A program made the translations under genes and the position numbers. This document shows, one piece after another, positions 34,171 to 43,495 of a DNA stretch of 64,000 nt (positions are counted from its first letter, which is position 1; every line of letters starts with the position of its first letter). The stretch is from CAIWHR01 sp963846855 (GTDB lineage Bacteria; Pseudomonadota; Gammaproteobacteria; Burkholderiales; Casimicrobiaceae): assembly GCA_963846855.1 (NCBI GenBank), contig CAWJXK010000008.1:1054001-1118000 (forward strand). The letters are read 5' to 3'. The notes under the pieces were generated by a model. That model worked only from the letters and a program-made list of their open reading frames with translations. It was not told where the DNA came from and searched no databases.

Positions 34171-36240
34171 ATGGCCTCCACGATTCGTCGAAAGTCCCGC
34201 CGCGCGATCCGCCGCGTAACGTCGAGCAGGCCGCCACTTGACGTCGATGCGCTGTGGTCGATCAAGCGGATCGGCACGCCAACGCTCTCGCCCGACGGCA
34301 GGCAGGCGTGCAGCGCCGTGACGAGCTTCGACATGGAGACCAACGAGAGCCGCACCGAGCTCTGGCTGTTTCCGACCGGACAGGGCGGAGGCGGCGCGCG
34401 ATTGCGCGCACGGCGGCTCACCGCGGGTGACAAGGACAGCGATCCCAAATGGTCGCCCGATGGCCGCTTCATTGCGTTCACCGCAAAGCGAAAGGATGAC
34501 GAGGAGGCGCAGGTCTACCTCATCGCGCCCGATGGCGGCGAGGCGACGCGTCTCACGCACGTCGCGACCGGATGCCTGGCGCCGAAATGGTTTGCCGACG
34601 GCAAGCGGATTGCCTTCGTGTCTTGGGTGTGGCCCGACCTCGCGACCGACGCGCTGCAGGCGAAGCGGCGCAAGGAGCGCAAGGACTCGAAGGTCAAGGC
34701 ACACGTCAGCGAGCGCGCCGAATATCGATTCTGGGATCACTGGCTTACCGATGGGCGCGAGCCCCATGTCCTCATCTGCGACGTTGCGTCAGGCCGTTGC
34801 CGCGACGCGCTCGCCGGCACCGGCCTCGCATTGCCGCCGTGGGAGCCGGGTTCCGGTGACTACGACATCGCACCGGACGGTCACGAGCTCGCGATCACCG
34901 CCGACCTCGCCCTCGAACCGGGGATGATGAATCAGCGCGACATCGTGATCGTGAATCTCGCGACGCGCCGCAAGCGGGTGCTCACCGCCGCGACCAAGAC
35001 CGACGACGCGTCCCCCGTGTACTCGCCGGACGGACGCACGCTGGCGTTCCACTCGTACGACACCAACCGCTCGTTCAACGACCAGGGCACGATCACGCTA
35101 CTGGCGCGCACGACGGGGCGAATGCGCGCGCTTGCGCCCGAGATCGACCGGCAGACGACGCATTTGACATTCACGCCGGACAGTCGCGCTCTGCTGTTCA
35201 CGCTCGAGAGCCATGGGCGCGTCGGCATCGCCCGACTCCCGCTCGATGCTCCGGATCGCGCCGTGCCCAAGCTTGTCGCCGGCGGTGGCGCAATCGGCGG
35301 ATTCGCGCAATCGCGCGACGGGGCCGTGATCGCCTTCGACCGCTCCTCCAATACGTATCCGGCTGCGCTCTTCGCATGCCGTGCCGACGGCGGCGGCGAA
35401 CGCTCGATCGAGTCGGTCAATCGGGCGCTGCTCGCGCGGCACGCCTTCGGCGAGATGCGCGAGGTGACGGTGAAGGGCTGGGGCGGCGAGCCGGTGCAGA
35501 TGTTCGTCGTCTATCCGCCGAACTTCGATCCGGCGAGGAAATGGCCGCTGCTGCATTCGATCCACGGCGGGCCGCATGCGGCGCACATGGACAGCTGGCA
35601 CTTTCGTTGGAACACGCAGGCGTTTGCCGGCATGGGCTACGTCGTCGCCTGCGTTAACTATCACGGATCCTCGGGCTTCGGCCAGAAATGGCTGGAGACG
35701 ATCACCCGCCGTTACGGCGAGAAGGAGTTCGCCGACGTCGAGGCTGGCACGGACTGGTTGCTGCGGCAGGGTTACATCGATCGCGCGCGGCTGGTCGCCA
35801 CTGGCGGGAGCTACGGCGGATTCATGGTTGCCTACATGAACGGCAACACCGACCGCTACAAGGCATACGTGTGCCATGCCGGATGCTACGACTGGGTCAG
35901 CATGATGGCGACCGACGGCTACCGCTTCTTCGCCAAGGAGCTCGGTGCGTTTCACTGGGACAATCCGGCGCTGGTGATGCGCCAGTCGCCGCATCATTAC
36001 GTGAAGCGCGCGAAGACGCCGACGCTGGTGGTGCACGGCGAGCTCGACTATCGGGTGCCGGCGACGCAGGCGCTGCAGTATTACGACACGCTGAAGGCCA
36101 AGGACGTGCCGGCGCGCCTCGTGTACTTTCCGGACGAGAACCACTGGATACTGAAGCCGCAGAATTCGCGGCTGTGGTACCGCGAATTCTTCGACTGGGT
36201 GAAGCGTTTCGCGCCCGGAGGACCGGCGCGCGGGCGCTGA
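34171..36240 (+). CDS. S9 family prolyl oligopeptidase-type peptidase
   Basis: 689 residues. The N-terminal two thirds form a beta-propeller of TolB/WD40-like repeats (SPDGRQACSAV, KWSPDGRFIAFTAKRKDD, VYSPDGRTLAFHS). The C-terminal alpha/beta hydrolase domain has the nucleophile in GGSYGGF (about residue 547), Asp in HGELDYRVPA (about 623) and His in PDENHW (about 657). No signal peptide is seen, only an Arg-rich start, so a cytoplasmic acylaminoacyl- or dipeptidyl-peptidase role is likely. TACAAT at 34131 may be a -10. The frame is open far upstream across the divergent reductase, but that is not coding. Confidence 0.93.
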   Translation: MASTIRRKSRRAIRRVTSSRPPLDVDALWSIKRIGTPTLSPDGRQACSAVTSFDMETNESRTELWLFPTGQGGGGARLRARRLTAGDKDSDPKWSPDGRFIAFTAKRKDDEEAQVYLIAPDGGEATRLTHVATGCLAPKWFADGKRIAFVSWVWPDLATDALQAKRRKERKDSKVKAHVSERAEYRFWDHWLTDGREPHVLICDVASGRCRDALAGTGLALPPWEPGSGDYDIAPDGHELAITADLALEPGMMNQRDIVIVNLATRRKRVLTAATKTDDASPVYSPDGRTLAFHSYDTNRSFNDQGTITLLARTTGRMRALAPEIDRQTTHLTFTPDSRALLFTLESHGRVGIARLPLDAPDRAVPKLVAGGGAIGGFAQSRDGAVIAFDRSSNTYPAALFACRADGGGERSIESVNRALLARHAFGEMREVTVKGWGGEPVQMFVVYPPNFDPARKWPLLHSIHGGPHAAHMDSWHFRWNTQAFAGMGYVVACVNYHGSSGFGQKWLETITRRYGEKEFADVEAGTDWLLRQGYIDRARLVATGGSYGGFMVAYMNGNTDRYKAYVCHAGCYDWVSMMATDGYRFFAKELGAFHWDNPALVMRQSPHHYVKRAKTPTLVVHGELDYRVPATQALQYYDTLKAKDVPARLVYFPDENHWILKPQNSRLWYREFFDWVKRFAPGGPARGR

Positions 36241-36270
36241 TCCCGCTGCCGCGCCGCGCAAGCGCCCGAA

Positions 36271-36675
36271 TCAGACCGCGGTGACCGGCGGGCCGCCTAG
36301 CTTGCGCTCGTAGCGCTCCTGGCACGCGACGCATCGCGTCGCGGTCGGATACGCCGCCAGCCGGGCCGGCGCGATCGGCTCGCCGCAATCGCGGCACTCG
36401 CCGTAGGTACCCGTACGCATGCGGGTGAGCGCGGCATCGACCTCGGCCAGCTCGGCCAGCGCGTGCCGCACCTCGGCGATGTCGAGCTCCGCCAGTCCGT
36501 CGGCAACGCCCCATTCGTCGCCGCTTTCCTTGATCCGGTTGCGCAGCCCCACGACCCGGTCGTCGTCGCTGCCGTCGAGTTGCGTCTTCACCTCGATCCG
36601 CAGTTTGGCGCGGCGGGACTCGAGCTCGTGCTTCAGGCGGGGCAGGTCCACGGATTCTGCAGGCGGGTTTTTCAT
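36271..36675 (-). CDS. DksA/TraR-family zinc-finger protein
   Basis: 134 residues: a helical coiled-coil region (about 10-85) and a C4 zinc finger CRDCGEPI...CVACQERYE at the C-terminus. Short DksA-like proteins bind the RNA polymerase secondary channel and tune transcription with ppGpp. The coiled-coil tip here is GVADGLAELDIAEVRHALAE; the DxxDxA tip of classical DksA is not evident, so it is a paralogue rather than DksA itself. Divergent from the second hsp20. Confidence 0.88.
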   Translation of the reverse strand: MKNPPAESVDLPRLKHELESRRAKLRIEVKTQLDGSDDDRVVGLRNRIKESGDEWGVADGLAELDIAEVRHALAELAEVDAALTRMRTGTYGECRDCGEPIAPARLAAYPTATRCVACQERYERKLGGPPVTAV

Positions 36676-36780
36676 GGCGGGAGACTTTCTGCTTCGGGGT
36701 ATGTGCTCGCCTCCATTATCGCCTTTTTGGGCCGCCGGCGAGCCGTCCCGCATTATCCCGTCAAAGCGCGGCCGCCGCCG

Positions 36781-36808
36781 CTTGAAACCCCGCGAACGGG
36801 CCGCAGAT
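36781..36808 (+). promoter_or_regulatory. Candidate sigma-32 promoter of second small heat-shock gene
   Basis: CTTGAAA at 36781-36787 is a perfect sigma-32 -35 box. After a 13-base spacer, CCGCAGAT at 36801-36808 matches five of the seven defined positions of CCCCATNT. Transcription would begin near 36815, giving a leader of about 80 bases that contains the fourU-like hairpin. Confidence 0.6.
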
Positions 36809-36868
36809 AGGAGTGCGAGACGGTAGCCGGCTGGCGGTGCCAATTTCCGCCCGGTCCGGCGCTGTCGA

Positions 36869-36887
36869 TTTTCCACGCACAGGAAAG
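36869..36887 (+). promoter_or_regulatory. FourU-like RNA thermometer hairpin covering the hsp20 ribosome binding site
   Basis: TTTTCC (36869-36874) can pair with GGAAAG (36882-36887) across the loop ACGCACA, with two G-C, three A-U and one G-U pair. The paired GGAAAG is the Shine-Dalgarno region, 8 bases before ATG 36896. Four U residues facing a purine-rich ribosome binding site is the fourU thermometer arrangement. Thermosensing is inferred from the motif and the heat-shock gene. Confidence 0.5.
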
Positions 36888-36895
36888 GGCTAGAC

Positions 36896-37315
36896 ATGCA
36901 CAATCTGATCCAGTTGGACCCGTTTGCCGATACTGCATTCGACAATCTCTTCCGCGGCGTCTTCCGGCCGCTGCGCGCCGAGCCGGCGCCCGCGCCGATC
37001 AAGCTCGATGTCGCCGAGCAGGACGGCGCATACGTCGTTCGCGCCGAAATTCCGGGTGTCGGCAAGGATGACATCCAGGTGTCGATCGAAGGCAACCAGG
37101 TGACGATCGGCGCCGAAGTGAAGCGCGAATCCGAGACCAAGGAAGGGCAGCGCGTACTGCATTCCGAGCGCTATTTCGGCAGCGTCCACCGCAGCTTCAC
37201 GTTGCCGGTCGAGATCGACGAGGCGACGAGCGCCGCGAAATACGAGAACGGCGTCCTCGAACTCACGCTCGCCAAGAAGGCCGCTCAGGCCGGGCGCAAG
37301 CTGACGATCCAGTAA
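36896..37315 (+). CDS. Small heat-shock protein, Hsp20/alpha-crystallin family (second copy)
   Basis: 139 residues, a paralogue of the protein at 5129. N-terminal arm LDPFADTAFDNLFRGVFRPL, alpha-crystallin domain from about residue 35 with EIPGVGKDDIQVSIEGNQ, YFGSVHRSFTLPVEIDE and NGVLELTLAKK, ending KLTIQ. AGGAAAGGG precedes the ATG. The two paralogues share layout, a sigma-32-like promoter with equal spacing and structured leaders, although the leader structures differ. Likely a cytoplasmic holdase. Confidence 0.93.
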   Translation: MHNLIQLDPFADTAFDNLFRGVFRPLRAEPAPAPIKLDVAEQDGAYVVRAEIPGVGKDDIQVSIEGNQVTIGAEVKRESETKEGQRVLHSERYFGSVHRSFTLPVEIDEATSAAKYENGVLELTLAKKAAQAGRKLTIQ

Positions 37316-37397
37316 GTCACGCGGCGCCGTTCCTGTCGCGTGCCGGCCACCGCGGCGGATCGCTTCCGCTGCGGTGCCTGCGCGCGCTTTAGGTTCC

Positions 37398-37607
37398 TTA
37401 GCGCATGCGCTTCGCCGGATACTCCTCGTCGATGTTGTCGCGGAAATAGCTCCACGGCGACGAGGCCGACAGCATCATGCGGTAGGTCTCGGCCGAGACG
37501 CCGCCGTATTCGAAGGTGCCTGACGTCAGCTCGACGATGAGCGAGCGCCGCCGGTCGTCGTAGCCCACGGCGCGCAGGTTGCCCCCGGTCAGCTTTTTCA
37601 TTTCCAT
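37398..37607 (-). CDS. KTSC domain protein
   Basis: 69 residues, a single small KTSC-type domain: NLRAVGYDDRRRSLIVELTS, FEYGGVSAETYRMMLSASSP and SYFRDNIDEEYPAKRM. The domain is found alone or next to lysyl-tRNA synthetase-like and phage proteins; its function is not established. GAGGAGC lies before ATG 37607, which fixes the start. Its stop codon sits within AGGTTCCTTAGCGC, identical to the sequence at the stop of the O-methyltransferase gene. Converges on hsp20. Confidence 0.85.
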   Translation of the reverse strand: MEMKKLTGGNLRAVGYDDRRRSLIVELTSGTFEYGGVSAETYRMMLSASSPWSYFRDNIDEEYPAKRMR

Positions 37608-37835
37608 CGCAGCTCCTCGTTCGGCAGCGTATCGGAAACCGTTGGCGCGCCCCGGGCGGCGCCGATTGCGGCGGCCGCCCGAGGCGAGCGCCATCTTGCG
37701 CGCGGGCGTGGCGAGGGTCAACGTGATTCCGACGCAAGTTTGCGCGGCCCTTCGAAGATGCCATGGGGCATCCCGAACCGGGCCGGCGGACCCCGGTGCT
37801 AGCATTCAGATCTCCGATTCGACGGGTGCAGCACA

Positions 37836-39647
37836 ATGCCGGAAGCACATCTCAGACCAATGCGGCGCGTCCGCGGATTGTCGCTGCTCGGTGCGGCAGC
37901 CGCCGTTTTCGCGCTCACGATGCCGGTGGCCGGCGCCGAACCGGCGCGCACCCTCCGCGTGGTCCTCCAGACCGCCGAGACGAGCTTCGACCCGCAGTAC
38001 GCCAACGACGCATCGTCCGACAGCGTCATCGACAACATCTTCGAGGCCATGCTCGACTACGACTACCTCGCCCGTCCGGTGCGGCTCGTCCCGCGCACTC
38101 TGGAGGCCTTGCCGGTGAGCGAAGACGGCGGCAAGACCTATCTCTGCCGGATCCGCAAGGGAATTTTCTTCACGCCGGATCCGGCGTTCAAGGGGAAGCC
38201 GCGCGAGCTGACCGCGCAGGACCACGCGTACGCGCTCAAGCGGCTACTCGATCCCGCGGTCCGGAGCCCGTGGGCGTGGCTCGTCGAAGGCAAGCTCGTC
38301 GGCGGCGACCTGCTGCAGGCGAACGCCGCCAAGACCGGGAAGCTCGACTACGATGCGCCGTTCCCCGGACTCGAGGTGATCGACCGGTACACGCTGAAGA
38401 TCCGGCTGAATGCCGCGGATCTCCGTTTTCCTTACGCGCTGGCGGTCCCGAGCACGGCCGCCATCGCCCGCGAGGTCGTCGAAGCCTACGGCATCGACAT
38501 CGGAGCGCATCCCGTCGGCACGGGGCCCTATCTGCTGGGCGCGTACAAGCGAACCGCCCGGATCGAGCTCGTTGCCAATCCCGGCTTTCGCACCGTCACG
38601 TACGCGCCGACGGGTCCGATTCCGGCGGCGTCACAAGCGGTCGCAGAAGACCTCAGAGGCAAGAGGCTGCCGCGCACGCCGCGCATCGACATCAGCATCG
38701 TCGAAGAGGCGCAGGGGCGCTGGCTCGCGTTCCTCAATCGCGAGATCGATCTGCTCGACCTCCTGCCGGCCGATTTCATCAATCAGGCGCTCACGAACGG
38801 CAGGATTCGGCCCGAACTCGCCGCGAAAGGCATCTCGCACCACATCCTCGTCCGGCCGAACCTGTATTTCGCGGAGTTCAACATGGAGGATCCGCTGCTG
38901 GGCGGCTACACGCCGGAGAAGATCGCGCTGCGGCGGGCGATCGGCATGGGCTACAACGTCGCGGAGCTGATCCGGGTCTTCTATTTCGGCCGGGCGCTTC
39001 CTGCGCAAGGGCCGATACCGCCGGACGTGGCCGGCTACGACCCGGGCCTGCGGACCCATGCGCAAGTGTACGACCCCGGCGCGGCACGGGCACTGCTCGA
39101 CAAGTTCGGCTACAGGGATCGCGACGGTGACGGCTACCGCGAAACGCCCGACGGCAAGCCGCTCGCGATTGAGCGCTGGTCGGTCCCGACGTCGTCGCAG
39201 CGCGTGGTCGACGAGCAGTGGAAGAAGAACATGGACGCGATCGGACTCAAACTGGAGATCCGCAACGACCGGCTGCAGGAGCTCCGCAAGATGTCGCGCC
39301 AGGGAAAGATCGCGATGCGCACCGACGGCTGGAACGCCGATTATCCGGACGCGGAGAATTTCATGCAGCTGCTCTACGGCCCCAACACCGGGCAGACGAA
39401 CGATTCGCGCTTCAACCTACCCGAGTTCAATCGGCTGTTCGAGCAGGCGAGCCGGTTGCCCGACTCGCCGGAGCGGACGAAACTGTTCGACCGGATGACG
39501 GAGCTCGTCGTCGCGTACGCGCCGTGGCGCCTCACGGTGAGCATCGTCGAGGACAGCTTTGCGCATCCGTGGGTGCGCGACTTCGTGCCGCACCCGATAC
39601 GTTCGCAGACGTGGATGTACGTCGACGTGGATTCGGCGCGCCGCTGA
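37836..39647 (+). CDS. Periplasmic solute-binding protein, family 5 (peptide/opine ABC type)
   Basis: 603 residues. A signal peptide spans about residues 9-34 (GLSLLGAAAAVFALTMPVAG). The mature protein has TSFDPQYANDASSDSVIDNI, the SBP5 signature around IRKGIFFTPDPAF, HPVGTGPYLLGAYKR and a Ca-like GYRDRDGDGYRET loop common in this family. It would bind peptides or similar compounds for an ABC importer, but no permease or ATPase genes are adjacent, so it acts with a distant system or alone. ATG 37860 is an alternative start. Confidence 0.9.
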   Translation: MPEAHLRPMRRVRGLSLLGAAAAVFALTMPVAGAEPARTLRVVLQTAETSFDPQYANDASSDSVIDNIFEAMLDYDYLARPVRLVPRTLEALPVSEDGGKTYLCRIRKGIFFTPDPAFKGKPRELTAQDHAYALKRLLDPAVRSPWAWLVEGKLVGGDLLQANAAKTGKLDYDAPFPGLEVIDRYTLKIRLNAADLRFPYALAVPSTAAIAREVVEAYGIDIGAHPVGTGPYLLGAYKRTARIELVANPGFRTVTYAPTGPIPAASQAVAEDLRGKRLPRTPRIDISIVEEAQGRWLAFLNREIDLLDLLPADFINQALTNGRIRPELAAKGISHHILVRPNLYFAEFNMEDPLLGGYTPEKIALRRAIGMGYNVAELIRVFYFGRALPAQGPIPPDVAGYDPGLRTHAQVYDPGAARALLDKFGYRDRDGDGYRETPDGKPLAIERWSVPTSSQRVVDEQWKKNMDAIGLKLEIRNDRLQELRKMSRQGKIAMRTDGWNADYPDAENFMQLLYGPNTGQTNDSRFNLPEFNRLFEQASRLPDSPERTKLFDRMTELVVAYAPWRLTVSIVEDSFAHPWVRDFVPHPIRSQTWMYVDVDSARR

Positions 39648-39670
39648 GCTCGCGCGGCCGGCACGGCGAA

Positions 39671-40039
39671 TCACTCCGGCTTTGGCAGCTCGTAGTGCTT
39701 GCAGTCCTCGAGCCTGGTGAGCTCGCCGTTGCGGATCAGCGACAGGTTGAGGTCCTTGCCGCGCAGCTCCATCATGCCGTTGGTATAGCGCATGCCGGAA
39801 TCAGAGGAGATCTGGTAGAGGCTGACGCGATTGCCGTCGGGCATCAACAACCGCACTTCGCCGACGTCGAGGCGGATCATCAGGCGCTCGCCGTCGAGCT
39901 TGCAGACGATCGTGTTGCGCGCCGCTTCCTCTTCCTCCTTGCTGGCCTTGTGCGCGCAGGCAGTGACAAGCGCCGTTGCGGCGAGGACAAGGAATGCCGC
40001 GATGCGACGGCTGCGCACTGCTGGGCTGAGACGAATCAT
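39671..40039 (-). CDS. MliC-like lipoprotein (c-type lysozyme inhibitor family)
   Basis: 122 residues. The signal sequence ends in the lipobox VTAC (Cys28), then a charged KASKEEEEAA spacer. The domain has one cysteine at the start (IVCKLDGERL) and one near the end (RLEDCKHY), and the segment SSDSGMRYTNGMMELRGKDL resembles the SGxxY...KG motif of MliC/PliC lysozyme inhibitors. Predicted outer-membrane lipoprotein protecting peptidoglycan; family assignment is by motif and moderate. Confidence 0.65.
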   Translation of the reverse strand: MIRLSPAVRSRRIAAFLVLAATALVTACAHKASKEEEEAARNTIVCKLDGERLMIRLDVGEVRLLMPDGNRVSLYQISSDSGMRYTNGMMELRGKDLNLSLIRNGELTRLEDCKHYELPKPE

Positions 40040-40088
40040 GCAAGACTCCGGCGACGGATCGCCGCGAGAATAGCACGTGCCGGCTGCT

Positions 40089-41423
40089 TCAGCAGTCGAC
40101 GACGCTGACGGCGAGTCCGCCGAGCGACAGCTCCTTGTAACGGCTCGCCATCTGGCGCCCGGATTCGACCATCGACCGAACGAGCGCGTCGAAGGCGACC
40201 TGCGCGGGTTCCGGCTGACGAATCCCGAGCCGCGCCGAGCGCAGCGCATGCGCTGCTGCGCGCGCGTTGCGGTCGATGCAGGGGTCCTGCACGAGGCCGC
40301 CGACCGGATCGCACGTGAGCCCCTTGTAGGGGTCGAGCGCGCGCTCCGCGGCGAAGAGGACCTGGCTGTTGCTCGCATTGTTCACGGCCGCGAGCCCGGC
40401 CGCCGCCATCGCGGCGGCGACGCCCACTTCGCCCTGGCAGCCCGAGTGTCGCAGCCCCGACGTCCGCGCGAGGTGGCCGATGGCTGCCGCCGCGAGCAGG
40501 AACACGACGATTCCCTCGTCACTCGCCATCGGCGTGGTGGTCCGCCAATGGTGGAGCACCGCGGCGACCGGTCCCGCGGAGCCGTTGGACGGCGCGCCGA
40601 CGACGCGGCCTCCTGCGGCGTTTTCCTCGGCGACCGCGGTTGCATAGACGGCAGCCCACTCGGCATCGTCGTGGCTGCCGGCAAGGGCTGTGGCGTTCGC
40701 GCCGGCGCGCCGCAATTGGCCGCCGCCCGGGAGAATGCCGTTGGCCGCGAGCCCGCGCTCGATGCTGCCGCGCATCACGGCGGCGACCTTGAGCATTCCC
40801 GCCTGGACCTCGCCGGGGCTGCGCAACGCGAGCTCGTTGATGCGCATCACTTCGGCGATGCGCTTTCCCTTGGCCTGCCCCAGCGCGAGGAGCTCGCTGG
40901 CCGTTGCGAACGTGAAGGGCACCCGCAGCGCCGAGCGGGCGCCGGGCGATTCGCCCTCCGCGAGAATCTGCCCGTCGCCGACCGAGAAATACATCTTCGT
41001 CGAGAGCTTGCCACCGGCGCCGTCGCGCGCGCTGATCCGGATCGCGTTGCTGTGGTAGTCGAAGGCCTTGTCGACGTGGAAGTGAATGTCGTCGTCAGGA
41101 TCGAACGCAATCCGGTGGCGGCCGCCGAGTGAGAGCGCGTGCTCGGCGCCGACACGCGCGGCGCACGCAGGCAGTGCCGCCGGCTCGACCGACTCCGGCG
41201 CTTCACCGCAGAGGCCGGCGAGGATGGCGCGGTCCGTGCCGATCTCGCGGCCCGTGCATGCGACCGATCCGTAGAGATCGACTCTCAGCGTGCGCGCCTG
41301 GAAGAGCAGGCCGTCGGCCTCCAGGTCATGGACGAAGCGTTGCGCCGCGCGCATCGGCCCGACCGTGTGCGTCGACGACGGTCCGAGCCCGATTCGGTAC
41401 AGATCGAACGCGCTCATGAACAT
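40089..41423 (-). CDS. sdaA: L-serine ammonia-lyase, 4Fe-4S type
   Basis: Deaminates L-serine to pyruvate with an oxygen-sensitive 4Fe-4S cluster. The 444-residue protein joins the beta domain (DLYRIGLGPSSTHTVGPMRA) and alpha domain (SGCQGEVGVAAAMAAAGL and LTCDPVGGLVQDPCIDRNA), with the cluster cysteines visible. Start at ATG 41423, giving MFMSAFDLYR; ATG 41417 is possible. With ilvA at 24861 the window has two hydroxy-amino-acid deaminases. Confidence 0.94.
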   Translation of the reverse strand: MFMSAFDLYRIGLGPSSTHTVGPMRAAQRFVHDLEADGLLFQARTLRVDLYGSVACTGREIGTDRAILAGLCGEAPESVEPAALPACAARVGAEHALSLGGRHRIAFDPDDDIHFHVDKAFDYHSNAIRISARDGAGGKLSTKMYFSVGDGQILAEGESPGARSALRVPFTFATASELLALGQAKGKRIAEVMRINELALRSPGEVQAGMLKVAAVMRGSIERGLAANGILPGGGQLRRAGANATALAGSHDDAEWAAVYATAVAEENAAGGRVVGAPSNGSAGPVAAVLHHWRTTTPMASDEGIVVFLLAAAAIGHLARTSGLRHSGCQGEVGVAAAMAAAGLAAVNNASNSQVLFAAERALDPYKGLTCDPVGGLVQDPCIDRNARAAAHALRSARLGIRQPEPAQVAFDALVRSMVESGRQMASRYKELSLGGLAVSVVDC

Positions 41424-41592
41424 TCCCGAGTCCCCCAAGGCGCAATGCTCCGGGCGATCACGTCGCCCGAAGTCGTTGCGGGCAGTATCGGCGCGACGGC
41501 GAATGAGCGGGCATGGACCCGAGGATCGGTCACTCCGGCCCGCCGGACGGGGGAATCTGTGATCAACAAAGCTTGTGCCAGGGTGCGGCGCG

Positions 41593-43383
41593 TCACGGGA
41601 CGCGCCGCGGGTTCCCTGCGGGCGCGGGAAACCGAAGCGTATCCGGGTAGGAGAGCACCTCGACCAGGCGCCCGGTGCGGATGTCCTCCTGCATGGCCTG
41701 CCACCATTCCGCCGTCAGCAGGTCGGCGTGGTGATAGGAGAAGGATTCGCGCGTGCGGGGGTCGGTCAGCAAGAAGGTCGCGAACTCCTCCGGGAAGACG
41801 TCGTGCGGCCCGACCGGATACCAGACGTCACCCGACATCTCGTCGATTCCGGGGGGAGGCGCCGGAATCCGGCGGAACGTGCAGTCGGTGAGGTATTCGA
41901 TTTCGTCGTAGTCGTAGAACACAACCCGGCTGAACCGCGTCAGACCGAAATTCTTGAACAGCAGGTCGCCGGCGAAGATGTTGACCCTCGCGAGCTCGCG
42001 GATCGCGTCGCCGTACTCCGCGAGGGCATGCGCGCGCTGCGCATCGTCGCAGCGTGCGAGATACAGATTGAGCGGCTCCATTCGCCGCTCGATGTACAGG
42101 TGCTTGACGACGACGTGGTCCGCGTCGAACTCGAGCACCGACGGCGCGACGTCCATCAGCTCGGCGATGAGGTCGTCGGAAAAGCGCGCTCGCGGGAAGG
42201 CGACGTCGGAATATTCGAGGATGTCGGTCATCCTCCCGACGCGGTCGTGATGCTTGACCAGCGTGTACTTCTGCTTGACGCGCTGCCGGTCGGTATCCTT
42301 GGACACGGCGATCTTGTCGCGGATCACCTTGAAGACGTACGGGTAGGACGGCAGCGTGAACACGGTCATCACCAGGCCGCGGATGCCCGGCGCGATGATG
42401 AACTTGTCGCGCGAATGCGTGAGATGGTGCAGGAAGTCGCGGAAGAACAGGTTCTTGCCGGCTTTCTGCAGTCCGATCATCGTGTAGAGTTCGGCCGCCG
42501 TCTTGTCGGGCAGCATCGCCCGCAGGAAGGCGACGTACGCCGACGGTACCTCCATGTCGACCAGGAAGTACGCGCGGTTCGCCGAGAACAGGACCGCGAG
42601 CTCTGCCTCGCCCATGAGCAGCGCGTCGAAATACAGCCGTCCTTCGGCGTCGTGCTTCACCGCGACGACGAAGGGATACGTGTGGATGCCGTTGACGATG
42701 CGCCCGACGAGGTACGCCGTCTGGTTGCGGATGAAGGGCGACGACAGCACCTGGATCTGGTGATTCGCCTCGAGCACGAACGGCCGCGGGAAACGCCTGC
42801 GGAAGGCGGCGAGCACGTGCGCGAGATCGCGCCCGAAGTCGGCGAAGCGCCGCTCGAATCCGAAGTCGAGCACGATGTCGATCAGGGCGGGGCGCAGGCC
42901 CTGCTGCACCGGGTAGTAGCTCCGGTACGAAGGCGGATCGGCGTCGATGTGCTCGGTGGAGATCGCCGGACGCACGAAGATGAACTGGTTGTGAAAGTAC
43001 GCGCGATGCAGGATCTTGACCGACACCGAGTTGAAGAACGTTTCCGCGCACTCGGGCTGCTTGTGGTCGATCAGGAGCGAAATGAACTCGCGCTTGACTT
43101 CGCCCCACACCGCATCGCGGTCGATCCCCGCGGCGCGCAGCTCGCGCTCCAGCCGATCGGCGGTCTCCTGCACCCGCCGGTCGTAGAAGTCGATGCGGTC
43201 GCGGCCGACGTGCTGGATCGCGAGCCAGTTGCCGGCGTCGAAATGCCGTCGCGCCGCGCGCGCGCACTCGCGGAACAGCGCGTAGTGCCTGTCGAAGCCT
43301 TCGACCAGGGTGCGCGCGATCGCGCGGGGCTGCCCGGCGATGCTCTCTGCGCGGGTGACGGCGGCGGTGACGGTGGCTGCCAT
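41593..43383 (-). CDS. aceK: Isocitrate dehydrogenase kinase/phosphatase
   Basis: Bifunctional enzyme that phosphorylates and dephosphorylates isocitrate dehydrogenase, switching carbon between the TCA cycle and the glyoxylate shunt. The 596-residue protein matches the family along its length, with the kinase-like core around PSYPYVFKVIRDKIAVSKDT, VKHLYIERRMEPLNLYL and NFGLTRFSRVVFYDYDE (DYDE metal motif). Start at ATG 43383. aceA and aceB are not adjacent. Presence implies growth on acetate or fatty acids, in line with the acyl-CoA operon. Confidence 0.95.
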   Translation of the reverse strand: MAATVTAAVTRAESIAGQPRAIARTLVEGFDRHYALFRECARAARRHFDAGNWLAIQHVGRDRIDFYDRRVQETADRLERELRAAGIDRDAVWGEVKREFISLLIDHKQPECAETFFNSVSVKILHRAYFHNQFIFVRPAISTEHIDADPPSYRSYYPVQQGLRPALIDIVLDFGFERRFADFGRDLAHVLAAFRRRFPRPFVLEANHQIQVLSSPFIRNQTAYLVGRIVNGIHTYPFVVAVKHDAEGRLYFDALLMGEAELAVLFSANRAYFLVDMEVPSAYVAFLRAMLPDKTAAELYTMIGLQKAGKNLFFRDFLHHLTHSRDKFIIAPGIRGLVMTVFTLPSYPYVFKVIRDKIAVSKDTDRQRVKQKYTLVKHHDRVGRMTDILEYSDVAFPRARFSDDLIAELMDVAPSVLEFDADHVVVKHLYIERRMEPLNLYLARCDDAQRAHALAEYGDAIRELARVNIFAGDLLFKNFGLTRFSRVVFYDYDEIEYLTDCTFRRIPAPPPGIDEMSGDVWYPVGPHDVFPEEFATFLLTDPRTRESFSYHHADLLTAEWWQAMQEDIRTGRLVEVLSYPDTLRFPAPAGNPRRVP

Positions 43384-43495
43384 TGAAGAGTTGGGCCGGC
43401 GGTCCTTGCGGCCGGGCCGGTTGGGCAACGAACGACCTTCGATGATACCCTAACGACTCTGCGCGACCCGGTCCCGCGCTCCCGACGTCGGTTGA

